Of a stretch of DNA of 64,000 nucleotides, positions 1 through 7,946 are shown piece after piece. The stretch lies in NCBI GenBank assembly GCA_963843645.1, contig CAWJLE010000003.1:1612001-1676000 (forward strand), written 5' to 3'. Below the pieces are notes generated by a model that was given only the letters and a program-made list of their open reading frames with translations, did not search any database and was not told the DNA's origin. A program made the position numbers and the translations under genes. The stretch is from CAWJLE01 sp963843645 (GTDB lineage Bacteria; Chloroflexota; Anaerolineae; DAOTYC01). Every line of letters begins with the position of its first letter. Within the stretch, counting starts at the first letter, position 1.

Positions 1-351
1 AACGACGCGGATGCAGCCTACGGCCTGCACTTTCGAGGGGCCGACAGCGACAACTTCTACGACTTCAAGGTTGACGACAGAACCAGTGAGTTCAAGATCC
101 AGGTCTTGATCGACAGTCACTGGTTCACACTGAAGGATTGGACGAAGAGCGACGTCATCGATACCGGGACCTGGAATCGCCTATCCGCGATGGCTGAGGG
201 CAACCAGATGACCTTCTGGATCAACGACGAGCAGGTAGCCCAATTGACCGACGATCGTCTGAGCTCGGGCCAGGTCGGCCTGGAAGCGAGCGTGTACGAC
301 GCGGGCAAGGCCGCCGTCGAGTTCACTAACTTCTCCATCTGGACGCCGTGA
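1..351 (+). CDS. C-terminal end of a secreted concanavalin-like (LamG/DUF1080-type) repeat protein, 5' truncated by window edge
   Basis: The reading frame is open from base 1 to the TGA at 349-351 and has no start in the window. The 116 visible residues match the last repeat of the protein at 1775-4012: both contain 'DNFYDF', then a Trp-rich strand, an 'FWIN' strand and the terminal 'EFTNFSIWTP'. This fold is a beta-sandwich jelly roll typical of extracellular carbohydrate- or surface-binding modules. It is probably a tandem paralogue of the downstream gene. The ligand is unknown. A hairpin terminator follows at 407-444. Confidence 0.75.
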   Translation, partial: NDADAAYGLHFRGADSDNFYDFKVDDRTSEFKIQVLIDSHWFTLKDWTKSDVIDTGTWNRLSAMAEGNQMTFWINDEQVAQLTDDRLSSGQVGLEASVYDAGKAAVEFTNFSIWTP

Positions 352-406
352 AGCTGAGGGCGTCCCTGACGTCCTTAACGATCCGACCGGCTGTTCTGGC
401 CGCCGG

Positions 407-444
407 ACACGAAAAGCGACGCCCGATGGCATCGCTTTTCGTGT
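407..444. terminator. Bidirectional hairpin terminator between convergent genes
   Basis: ACACGAAAAGCGA (407-419) pairs perfectly with TCGCTTTTCGTGT (432-444) around a 12-nt loop. The stem has T-rich and A-rich sides, so it can act for both the plus-strand gene ending at 351 and the minus-strand gene ending at 482. Confidence 0.75.
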
Positions 445-481
445 TTCGGTGTTTCCTGTCGGCGAATGGCTCAGATGTGGC

Positions 482-1405
482 TCACTGGGTGGGCATCATC
501 GATTCGCTGGGCACTGGGAAGACGACGTGGTCCACGTTGTAGATCAGCGCGTTCCCGACCTTAAAAGGTCCACCCAGCACTTCCGCACCGTTGACGAACA
601 GCCGCCCATCCTGCGTGGTGATGTTGAGCGCGGGGCCGGCCAGGCTATCGATCGAGGTGAGCCTGTTCAGGTCTGCCGGAGACAGCTTGCCGCGGGCGAT
701 GTTGTAGCTCAGTAGGTCGGACAAAAGGCTGGGATCACGCTTCAACTGGTCGAGAGTCATGCCCGGCATCTCCCGAAACGCCTGATCGGTCGGGGCGAAG
801 ATCGTGACCGGCCGGTCGCCCATTGCGGTGCTGAGAGACGTTGTGTTGATGGCCGACACGAACGAGCCGAATCGCTGCTCCGCCGGGAGGTTGCGCATGA
901 CCGCCGACGCGTCGAGCGGCTGAGTCTGGATCTCCGTCGGAACCAGCAGACCATCGATCGGGTAGATGACACTGTTGTCAGTCTCCACGGGCTGACCCAC
1001 TACGTGCGCGCCGTCGATCGTGATGTTGCCGCCGTTAGCCGAGACGCTGAGCTTGTTGCCAACTACGTTGACCACCGAGGTCGCGTTGTGCAAGTCGCTC
1101 AGGCTCAGTTTGCCGGGGACGATGTAGTCCAGGATCGCCCGGCGGGCGCCGACTTCATTGTCCATCGGAAAGTCGCTCTCGAGTGTCGAGAACGTAGCGT
1201 TGACCGGCGCGAAAATGGTGACCGGGCCAGTGCTCCGCACGTAGTTGTCCAAGAATGTAACGTCGATTGCGGTGCTGAAACTGCTTAATTGGCTATCGCT
1301 GTTGATCGCCGCGAGGCTGTTGGGGGGAGCCGCGTGAACCACCTGCAGCGGCCCGGTGAAAGCAAAGGCCAGCAAAGCTACCAAAACGAGAGTCAAACAC
1401 TTCAT
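482..1405 (-). CDS. Secreted two-domain fasciclin (FAS1) protein
   Basis: The 307-residue protein has a signal peptide (MKCLTLVLVALLAFAFTGP..., cleavage near 'VHAA') and two FAS1 domains, about residues 30-150 and 165-300. Each contains the FAS1 hallmarks 'VTIFAP.(N/D).(A/T)F' and a C-terminal 'VIYPIDGLLVP' or 'LIYNVDHVVFP'. FAS1 proteins are extracellular adhesion or matrix proteins. The frame is open further upstream to 1546, but the ATG at 1405 has AGAGGAGA about 8 nt before it and begins the signal peptide, so it is chosen. A consensus promoter lies at 1584-1613, leaving a leader of about 170 nt. Confidence 0.9.
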   Translation of the reverse strand: MKCLTLVLVALLAFAFTGPLQVVHAAPPNSLAAINSDSQLSSFSTAIDVTFLDNYVRSTGPVTIFAPVNATFSTLESDFPMDNEVGARRAILDYIVPGKLSLSDLHNATSVVNVVGNKLSVSANGGNITIDGAHVVGQPVETDNSVIYPIDGLLVPTEIQTQPLDASAVMRNLPAEQRFGSFVSAINTTSLSTAMGDRPVTIFAPTDQAFREMPGMTLDQLKRDPSLLSDLLSYNIARGKLSPADLNRLTSIDSLAGPALNITTQDGRLFVNGAEVLGGPFKVGNALIYNVDHVVFPVPSESMMPTQ

Positions 1406-1583
1406 CGGGTTTTCTCCTCTTCTGCTCCACGTCCGGGCTCTCTGGTTTTTGCCCGGACTTTGGAAATAGGCAAATTTCCGCGGTTTCTCACACCAGCAGC
1501 GCGAGCTGACTCGTCGCTGATCGTCTGGTCGAGCCGCGGCGTGCACCAGCTGCGTGCACCAACCGTCTTCACAAAACGGCGAT

Positions 1584-1613
1584 ATTATAATCCTGTCGAA
1601 ACGTGAATGTCAA
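1584..1613 (-). promoter_or_regulatory. Sigma70-type promoter of the fasciclin gene
   Basis: On the minus strand, -35 TTGACA (1608-1613) and -10 TATAAT (1584-1589) are separated by 18 nt. Both hexamers match consensus exactly. Confidence 0.8.
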
Positions 1614-1667
1614 TAGTTTTTGCTATGTATTTTGGGTCAAAATACTCTCCTCAATGGAGAACTCGCG

Positions 1668-1676
1668 TGGTATAAT
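1668..1676 (+). promoter_or_regulatory. Extended -10 promoter for the three-repeat secreted protein
   Basis: TGGTATAAT at 1668-1676 is an extended -10 (TGN before TATAAT). No good -35 is visible at the usual distance. The start codon is at 1775, so the leader would be about 90 nt. It lies back to back with the minus-strand fasciclin promoter. Confidence 0.55.
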
Positions 1677-1774
1677 GATATTTGCATGATCGGAAATTGG
1701 CGGCCTCAACGAAACGACGCCGCCCCTTCTGCCGCGGTGGGCCCGCCGCGGCTCAAATATTCAGGAGAACGCCC

Positions 1775-4012
1775 ATGAAAACGCCTCGTTTCTCGCCTCT
1801 CCGCACTCTCACCGGCCGATCTCGTCTCCCTACGGCGCTGCCTGCAGCTGTCACAGTTCTGCTGATGTTGATGTTAGCTCTCCCGCCGTCCCTGGGAGCG
1901 TCTCCTATCGTTCGCACCAACCCACTTTCGGTGGCGGCTGTTTCTATTCCCACCAGCACCCCCGAAAGCGGAGGTTTCTCGCAGCCGACGCCACAACCGG
2001 GCACCGCCACAGCCTGCGCGCGCGCCTCGACGGTTGCGCCGGACTGGCCGTTGTTGTTGTGCGACAACTTCGACAGCAACGTGAACGGACGCTGGTCCAC
2101 CGGGATCGTCAGCGACGACTACGCCATCAGCTCGCGTACCGTGGTGGATGGCAAGTACCGTTGGCAGCAGAAGGCACTCCAGGGATTCGCCTCCGTGGTC
2201 AAGGATCTCGACTACAAATTGACGGACTTCTTCGTGGCGGTCGATGCGCAGCTGCTTGACGGCCCGAAGACCGCCCAGTACGGCCTGTCGTTCCGTCAGG
2301 TCGACAGCAACAACTACTACGCGTTCGTTATCGACAATCAAGGACAGTATCGGTTCGACGTTCTGACCGACAACAAGTGGACCAACCTCATTCCCTGGAC
2401 CGACAATTCGTCAATCCTGACCGATCAGGTCAATCGCCTGGCCGTGGAGGCTCACGGTGACCAGTTTACGTTTTACGTCAACGACCGGCAGATCGACAGC
2501 GCCACCGACGACAAACTGACTCAAGGCATGGTCGGCATTGCCACGGACATGGACGCGAACGATCAAGCGCTGTTCGAGTTCGACAACTTCGAGATTCGTG
2601 CGCCCCAGTCCAGCGTCGTGGCGTCCACGCCGACTCCTTCGAGCGGGTCGCCGGCCCCGGCAACGGCCCAGCCGACCGCGGCTGCGGTCACCTGCGACCA
2701 GGACGCCGCGGTCGCCCCTCAGGACTGGACCCTGGGACTGTGCGACGGTTTCGCAGACAACCAGAACAGCTGGCCCACCGGGGCCGGTCCCGACCAACTC
2801 GGCAAGGTCGCGTGGGATATCGGCCAGGGCGCATACCGTTGGACGGCCCAGACCACACAGGGCCTGTTCCAGGTCGCCCGCCCGAGTTTCGGCACCCTCA
2901 CCGACTTCTACGTGTCGACCATCGCTGAGCGCACGAGCGGCGCGGACGATTCGGCGTACTCGGTCGTGTTCCGCTGGGTCGACAGCGACAACTTCTACGC
3001 ATTCAACGTGGACGGCACGAAGAACTTTGCCGTTTACCTGATGTACCGAGGGCAGTGGCAGACCCTGCAGGACACGACGCCCAGTGACGCCGTCAAAGCC
3101 GGCCAGCCCAATTTGTTGGCGGTGAAGGCGGTAGGATCGACCTTGACGTTCTTCATCAATAACCAGCAAGTCGCGCAGTTCAACGACTCGCGCCTGACCA
3201 GCGGCCAGCCGGGGCTCGGTGTGGACCTCCACGCGAACGAATCCATGACGGTCGACTTCACTTCGTTCGAGGTGCGCACGCCGCCCTCTTCGCCGGTTGT
3301 CGGCCCCACTGCTACCTCCGCGCCGCCCAGCCAACCCACACCAACCTCGCGACCGTCCAGCACTCCGACGCCGATGCCCACCGCCACGCCGGGCGAGAGC
3401 TTCATCGGCTGCGGGGCCGACGATAACCTCGCGCCTCCCGATTGGTCGCCAATCCTGTGTGACGCGTTCACGAACAACGATGGGGAGTGGCCGGACGGTC
3501 CCACAAATTCCAGCACCGCCAGGATAACGCGATCGGTCGCGGACGGCGCGTACACCTGGGACGTCGATGCCCTCAAGTCCGGCAACGTGTACTCCGCGTG
3601 GTACGGCACCAGTGCCGACAAAAAGTCCGATATCTACGTGGGCGTCGATGCCCGGCGGGTCTCCGGCCCGGCCGATACGGGTTACGGCATCCAGTTCCGC
3701 GTGGAAGACCTGGACAACTTCTACGATTTCAAGATCGACGACACCAAGGAGTTCAAGGCCCAGGTCCTGGTCAACAACGAGTGGACGACCCTGGCCGACT
3801 GGACCCCAACAGACGCCGTCCGTCCCGGCGACTGGAATCGCCTGGCGATCCAGGCAGAAGGCGACCTGCTGATCTTCTGGATCAACGGCCAGCAGGTCCT
3901 CCGTCTGAGCGACAATCATCTCACCGAAGGCCGCGCGGGTTTGGCGGTGACTACGAACGACGTTGCAAAGTCCACAATCGAGTTCACCAACTTCTCGATC
4001 TGGACGCCGTAA
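1775..4012 (+). CDS. Secreted protein with three concanavalin-like jelly-roll domains
   Basis: The protein has 745 residues: an N-terminal signal region with Arg/Pro-rich n-region and a long hydrophobic stretch (about residues 20-45), then three repeats of roughly 200 residues. These start at 'CDNFDSNVNGRWSTG', 'CDGFADNQNSWPTG' and 'CDAFTNNDGEWPDG', and are joined by Pro/Thr/Ser linkers of low complexity. Each repeat carries 'FYAF'/'YYAF'/'FYDF' and 'FFINNQQV'-type strands. The closest described class is LamG/DUF1080-like lectin domains, so an extracellular binding role is likely; no catalytic residues are evident. The frame extends upstream to 1682, but the ATG at 1775 follows AGGAG by 8 nt. 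The third repeat is the one shared with the truncated gene at 1-351. Confidence 0.85.
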   Translation: MKTPRFSPLRTLTGRSRLPTALPAAVTVLLMLMLALPPSLGASPIVRTNPLSVAAVSIPTSTPESGGFSQPTPQPGTATACARASTVAPDWPLLLCDNFDSNVNGRWSTGIVSDDYAISSRTVVDGKYRWQQKALQGFASVVKDLDYKLTDFFVAVDAQLLDGPKTAQYGLSFRQVDSNNYYAFVIDNQGQYRFDVLTDNKWTNLIPWTDNSSILTDQVNRLAVEAHGDQFTFYVNDRQIDSATDDKLTQGMVGIATDMDANDQALFEFDNFEIRAPQSSVVASTPTPSSGSPAPATAQPTAAAVTCDQDAAVAPQDWTLGLCDGFADNQNSWPTGAGPDQLGKVAWDIGQGAYRWTAQTTQGLFQVARPSFGTLTDFYVSTIAERTSGADDSAYSVVFRWVDSDNFYAFNVDGTKNFAVYLMYRGQWQTLQDTTPSDAVKAGQPNLLAVKAVGSTLTFFINNQQVAQFNDSRLTSGQPGLGVDLHANESMTVDFTSFEVRTPPSSPVVGPTATSAPPSQPTPTSRPSSTPTPMPTATPGESFIGCGADDNLAPPDWSPILCDAFTNNDGEWPDGPTNSSTARITRSVADGAYTWDVDALKSGNVYSAWYGTSADKKSDIYVGVDARRVSGPADTGYGIQFRVEDLDNFYDFKIDDTKEFKAQVLVNNEWTTLADWTPTDAVRPGDWNRLAIQAEGDLLIFWINGQQVLRLSDNHLTEGRAGLAVTTNDVAKSTIEFTNFSIWTP

Positions 4013-4037
4013 GCACGACCTTCTTGCCGTTCCCGCC

Positions 4038-4113
4038 AACTGGACGCAATACGTACAACGAGAATTCCGCCATCGTGATGGCGGAATTCTCGTTGTACGT
4101 ATTGCGTCCAGTT
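4038..4113. repeat. Perfect 37-bp inverted repeat with 2-nt loop, between convergent genes
   Basis: Bases 4038-4074 are exactly complementary to 4077-4113 with only GT at the centre. It sits between the stop at 4012 (+) and the stop at 4198 (-), so it probably acts as a bidirectional terminator, but the arms are three times longer than usual and there is no T-tract. Confidence 0.85.
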
Positions 4114-4197
4114 AGCGGCTCGAATCTTCCCTAACTCACGATCTGACACTTTGCCATAACGCTCAGCGTCGGGCCGGATGCTTCCTCCAGCTCTGAG

Positions 4198-7008
4198 TCA
4201 CTGCCTCCAGCCTCGCAGCAAAACGACCAGTGCCGCTATCTCGGCGGAGCTGAGGCGCGTCCCGAAGGCCGGCATCCCACCGCGCCCCTGTTCGATCAAG
4301 GTTTGCGCCTGCGCGTCGGTTCTGTTGGACAGATCGATGGGTTCCTTGTCCATCGCCCCTCCCTGCGCCTTGTCGCCGTGGCATACGGCGCAGTTCTTCG
4401 CCCAGACCGCCGCAGCGTCCGCCTCGGACGGCGCGCCCGCGGCCACAGTTGTCGTCGAGGTCACTGCGGCAGTTGCAGTCGAGGTCGTGGGCACTGCAGC
4501 AGTTGCAGTCGCGGTCGTGGGCGCTGCAGGTGTGGCGGCCACGGTCGACGTCACGCTTGCTACTGCTGCCACGGTCACGGTCGTGGGCGCCGAAGGAGCG
4601 ACCGCCGTTGCGGTCGTCGCGCTCGGCGGCGAGGCTTGCCAGCTGCGCACGAGCGTGATGATGGCGTCGATCTCTCCGGCGCTCAGTCTGCCACCGAAGG
4701 GCGGCATGCTTCCGCGCCCTTGCTCGATCAAGGATCGCACCTGCGCGTCAGTTTGGGCGGCGATGTCGATCGGGCGCTTGAACACCGCGCCCCCCTGCGC
4801 CCTGTCGCCGTGACACAAGGCGCAGTTCGTCGCCCACAGCACCGCCGCGGTCGGCCCAGTCGTAGGCGCGCCCACTGGCGGCGCTTCCGTGGCAGTCGTC
4901 GCAGGCGTAGCAACCACGGTTGTAGTCAGCATCGATGTAGCAGCCGGCGCCGCCACGGTCGCCGTCGAGGCCGGTGTGGCAGCCGGCGCCGCCACGGTCG
5001 CTGTCGAGGCCGGTGTAGTAGCCGGCGCCGCCACGGTCGCTGTCGAGGCCGGTGTGGCAGCCGGCGCCGCCACGGTCGCAGCGGGGGTCGGCGCTTTGCC
5101 GACGAGCGACAGCAGGTAGTCGGCCAGGCTTTGGAGTTGGACGTCGCTGAGATTGCCGTACGGTGGCATGGAAGCGCTGGGGTTCACGCTCTTGGGATCG
5201 TGAATGAACTGGGTGATCTGCTGCGCGCCGAGACGGTCTCCGATTCGTGTGAGGTCGGGGCCGACGCTGCCCCCTTTGCCCTGAATCGTGTGGCAAACCG
5301 CACAGCCCTGATCGCTGTATACGCTCTGGCCCAACGCGGCCGACGCGACCTGTGGGCCCCCTTTGAGACCCGCAAGGTACTCTGCGACCGGCTGAATCTC
5401 GTTCGGCGGCAGCGGGTGCGCCGGCATGCGCGATCCCGGCAGCATCACGGAGGGGTTCTCCAAGAACTGGACCAGCCAGGCCACATCGTGCGTGGCGCCC
5501 ACACTGCTGAGGTCCGGCCCAATCGAGCCTCCCTCACCATTGATCGTGTGGCAGGCCATGCAGCCGCTGGCCTGGTAGATCGCTTCGCCCTGTGGCAGCG
5601 CGACCGTCGGCGTTACGGGCGCGGTGGGAGGTGTGGTGAGCGTAAGAAGGTACGACGTCAGGGCCAGCAGATCGGGACCGGCTATGGCGTAGTCGGGCAT
5701 GATGGTCGTGCCTGTCATGGGCTGCAGGTGGCTGAGAATCTGCTGCGGCTGGAGCTGTGCACCGACGCCGGCCAAGTCCGGCCCGCGCTGGCCGCCCACG
5801 CCGTTGATGGCGTGGCAGACCGTGCAGGCATACTGCTGGAACACCTGGCGGCCCTGCTGCTCCATCGGCGTCAGCGGCGGGATTACCAGGCGTGCCACGT
5901 GTGTGGTCTCCAGGGCCGGGGCCAGGGCGCCCTCCACTGAGAGAAAGACCAGGCCGATCACGGCCAGCCCCGCGAGGCCGGATACGATCGGACGATTCAA
6001 CGGGTGTCGGAACCGATTCCGGTCCAGCCACGGCAACAGCAGCAGGATCACAACGGCCGCCAGGGGAAGGACGGTCGTTCCTATTATCTCCCATTGCGGC
6101 TTCAGCAAGCGCAAGAACTGAAACAAGAAGAGGAAATACCATTCGGGACGCGGCACGTAGTTGACGGCCGCGGGGTCCGCCTTGGCCTCGGTTGGCGCCC
6201 CGACGACGATTGCCAGGACCACCAGGACGGCGAAAATGACCAGGAAAGCCAGCGTGTCCTTGAAGATGATTTCCGGATAGAAGGCGTGGCCGCCTTTCTT
6301 GCGCTCGCTGTAGAACTCCGCGTAGCCTGACGGGTCGTTCGGCACCTTCACGTTGCGCTCGGGTGGGTTGGAGATTCCCTGGCGAATGACGAGGTACAGG
6401 TGCCCCCCGACCAGGGCCGCCACGAGCAGCGGCAGCCACATGATGTGCAGCGAGAAGAAGCGGGTCAGCGTTACCGCGCCCACTTCCGCCCCGCCTCGTG
6501 CCACGCGCAAGATGAAGGGTCCTATAAACGGAACGGACCCGGCTGCCTCCGTGCTGACGATGGTGCCCCAGTATGCACGCTGGTCCCACGGGAGCAGGTA
6601 GCCGGTCAGCGCCATGCCCATCCCCACGAAGAACAGGCCCACGCCGAACAGCCAGTTCAGCTCACGCGGGTACTTGAACGCGCCGAAAAAGAGCACGCGC
6701 AGGAGGTGCAGGAACAGCAACGCCACGAAAGCGCTGGCCGCCCAGTGATGCAATCCCCGAATGAACCCGCCGAACAGCACCTGTTGCGTGATGTACTGCA
6801 CGCTCTCGTAAGCCTGGTCGGTTGCCGGCACGTAGTAGAGGGTCAGCGCCAGGCCGGTTGCGACCTGAACGACCAGGGTGAGCAAAGTGGCACTGCCCAG
6901 GATGTAAAACCACCCCACGCCACGCGGCACCCCTCGATTCAGGAAGGCGTTCAGCACACCGACGAGCCCGCTGCGCTCATCGATCCAGTTGATCAACCGC
7001 TGGCCCAT
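4198..7008 (-). CDS. Cytochrome b (b6/IV type) fused to a penta-haem cytochrome c region
   Basis: This is the membrane core of a quinol:electron acceptor oxidoreductase, 936 residues long. Residues 1 to about 365 form the cytochrome b core with 'GLHHWAA...FLHLL' and 'FSLHIMWLP...GGHLYL' supplying the haem b histidines, and the Qo-site PEWY in 'PRPEWYFLFLFQ'. The C-terminal half carries five CXXCH sites, with first cysteines at 395, 483, 569, 729 and 873. The first three are followed by a 'GxxG..GPDL' context and the last two are near-identical 'C-A-x-C-H-G-D' domains separated by Ala/Pro/Thr linkers. The ATG has AAGGAGGA 5 nt upstream, overlapping the end of the Rieske gene, so the two are one operon. 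A normal cytochrome b6/IV or bc1 cytochrome b has no covalent haem c domains. Confidence 0.93.
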   Translation of the reverse strand: MGQRLINWIDERSGLVGVLNAFLNRGVPRGVGWFYILGSATLLTLVVQVATGLALTLYYVPATDQAYESVQYITQQVLFGGFIRGLHHWAASAFVALLFLHLLRVLFFGAFKYPRELNWLFGVGLFFVGMGMALTGYLLPWDQRAYWGTIVSTEAAGSVPFIGPFILRVARGGAEVGAVTLTRFFSLHIMWLPLLVAALVGGHLYLVIRQGISNPPERNVKVPNDPSGYAEFYSERKKGGHAFYPEIIFKDTLAFLVIFAVLVVLAIVVGAPTEAKADPAAVNYVPRPEWYFLFLFQFLRLLKPQWEIIGTTVLPLAAVVILLLLPWLDRNRFRHPLNRPIVSGLAGLAVIGLVFLSVEGALAPALETTHVARLVIPPLTPMEQQGRQVFQQYACTVCHAINGVGGQRGPDLAGVGAQLQPQQILSHLQPMTGTTIMPDYAIAGPDLLALTSYLLTLTTPPTAPVTPTVALPQGEAIYQASGCMACHTINGEGGSIGPDLSSVGATHDVAWLVQFLENPSVMLPGSRMPAHPLPPNEIQPVAEYLAGLKGGPQVASAALGQSVYSDQGCAVCHTIQGKGGSVGPDLTRIGDRLGAQQITQFIHDPKSVNPSASMPPYGNLSDVQLQSLADYLLSLVGKAPTPAATVAAPAATPASTATVAAPATTPASTATVAAPAATPASTATVAAPAATSMLTTTVVATPATTATEAPPVGAPTTGPTAAVLWATNCALCHGDRAQGGAVFKRPIDIAAQTDAQVRSLIEQGRGSMPPFGGRLSAGEIDAIITLVRSWQASPPSATTATAVAPSAPTTVTVAAVASVTSTVAATPAAPTTATATAAVPTTSTATAAVTSTTTVAAGAPSEADAAAVWAKNCAVCHGDKAQGGAMDKEPIDLSNRTDAQAQTLIEQGRGGMPAFGTRLSSAEIAALVVLLRGWRQ
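4942..5080. repeat. 39-bp tandem repeat (about 3.5 copies) in the haem-domain linker
   Basis: Units start at 4942, 4981, 5020 and 5059, exactly 39 bp apart. They encode a 13-residue Pro/Ala/Ser/Thr unit of the type 'PASTATVAAPAAT' between haem domains 3 and 4. The repeat acts as a flexible linker and is likely to vary in copy number. Confidence 0.85.
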
Positions 7009-7018
7009 GGGATCCTCC

Positions 7019-7534
7019 TTAGGCGTGTCCTTCCTGGGAATTCGACTGTATCAGCGCGCCGACGTACAGGCGCCCATTCTCCACCTTGGCATCGTACCTG
7101 TTCAGCGGTCGCGGCGGGGGACCAGCGATGTTCTTGCCGTCTGCGTCGAACACACCGGCGTGGCAAGGACATAGGAACTCCTGTGCGCTGCTGTTCCACT
7201 GCACCATGCAGCCCAAATGGGTGCACTGTGGGCTCAGCACGAAGAACTGGGACTCGGCGACGCGCCGCACGTAGATCGGGATGCGTTCCTCCTGCCGCAG
7301 CCAGCCGTTCTGCCGAATGGCCGAGAAGATGGTCAGCTCCGTCTGGCCGACGCGGAAATCACCGATCGTGCCGACCTCACGCCATTGGGACGTCGACGTC
7401 TCCAGCAGCGGAGACAGAATGTAGCCGATAATCGGAATGCCCACGACGGCCGCCACGAGCGCGCCGATGGCCTGTATCGTTCCCCCCAGAAAACGGCGAC
7501 GACTCAGACCGGCCTCGTCTTTCTGTTCGCTCAT
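7019..7534 (-). CDS. Rieske [2Fe-2S] protein of a quinol:cytochrome c reductase
   Basis: The protein has 171 residues with a Tat-type N-terminus ('SRRRFLGG') and one membrane anchor at about residues 18-42. The Rieske cluster motifs are C104-T-H106-L-G-C109 and C122-P-C124-H125. The iron ligands are C104, H106, C122 and H125, and C109-C124 should form the disulfide. It would transfer electrons from quinol at the cytochrome b Qo site to the fused c haems encoded 10 bp downstream. The ATG has AGGAGG about 8 nt upstream. This is the first gene of a two-gene operon. Confidence 0.95.
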   Translation of the reverse strand: MSEQKDEAGLSRRRFLGGTIQAIGALVAAVVGIPIIGYILSPLLETSTSQWREVGTIGDFRVGQTELTIFSAIRQNGWLRQEERIPIYVRRVAESQFFVLSPQCTHLGCMVQWNSSAQEFLCPCHAGVFDADGKNIAGPPPRPLNRYDAKVENGRLYVGALIQSNSQEGHA

Positions 7535-7762
7535 TATCCGTGCCTCCTGGACGACAAGATAATGGATATGCCTGCTTTGAGATCAAGGACGGCTATGACC
7601 GGCCCAACCCCGAGAAATCGGTGAGCATCCGTTCGGGCCTGGATCTAAAATGGAGCTGAAACACAGCGGAGAAATCGCCCATCACGGGCCAAAGGTCGAC
7701 GAGAACGACAGCAGCTTTCGAGGCAACATTCACGGTCGCGCGGTATCGCAGATTGCAATACG

Positions 7763-7791
7763 ATTATAGCGAATCGGCAGGCGGATGTCAA
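7763..7791 (-). promoter_or_regulatory. Perfect consensus promoter of the Rieske-cytochrome b operon
   Basis: On the minus strand, TTGACA (7786-7791) and TATAAT (7763-7768) are separated by exactly 17 nt. The leader to the Rieske ATG is about 220 nt. The rest of the 412-bp gap 7535-7946 shows no convincing gene. Strong constitutive expression is expected. Confidence 0.85.
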
Positions 7792-7946
7792 TGCAGGTCA
7801 TCCAACGCCCAAATGACGACGGCCCATCGGCCACAAATCCCGAATGTGACATGTGCGCGTGAAATGAATATACTGCAGGCGATGACTCGCGCCCTCACGG
7901 CCGCCGCGAAGACCTTGGATGGGCTGATGATGCGGGGGAGGTTCCG

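Noticed and set aside
4942..5080. CRISPR-like array in the cytochrome gene
   Set aside because: The 39-bp units are contiguous without spacers and encode an in-frame linker, so they are a coding tandem repeat.
4303..5940. Long open frame antisense to the cytochrome b gene
   Set aside because: It mirrors codon bias of the high-GC cytochrome gene, is extremely Arg-rich and has no motifs. Many similar antisense frames across the window (for example 2411-4039, 14632-15540, 48652-49773, 57158-58597) were dropped for the same reason.
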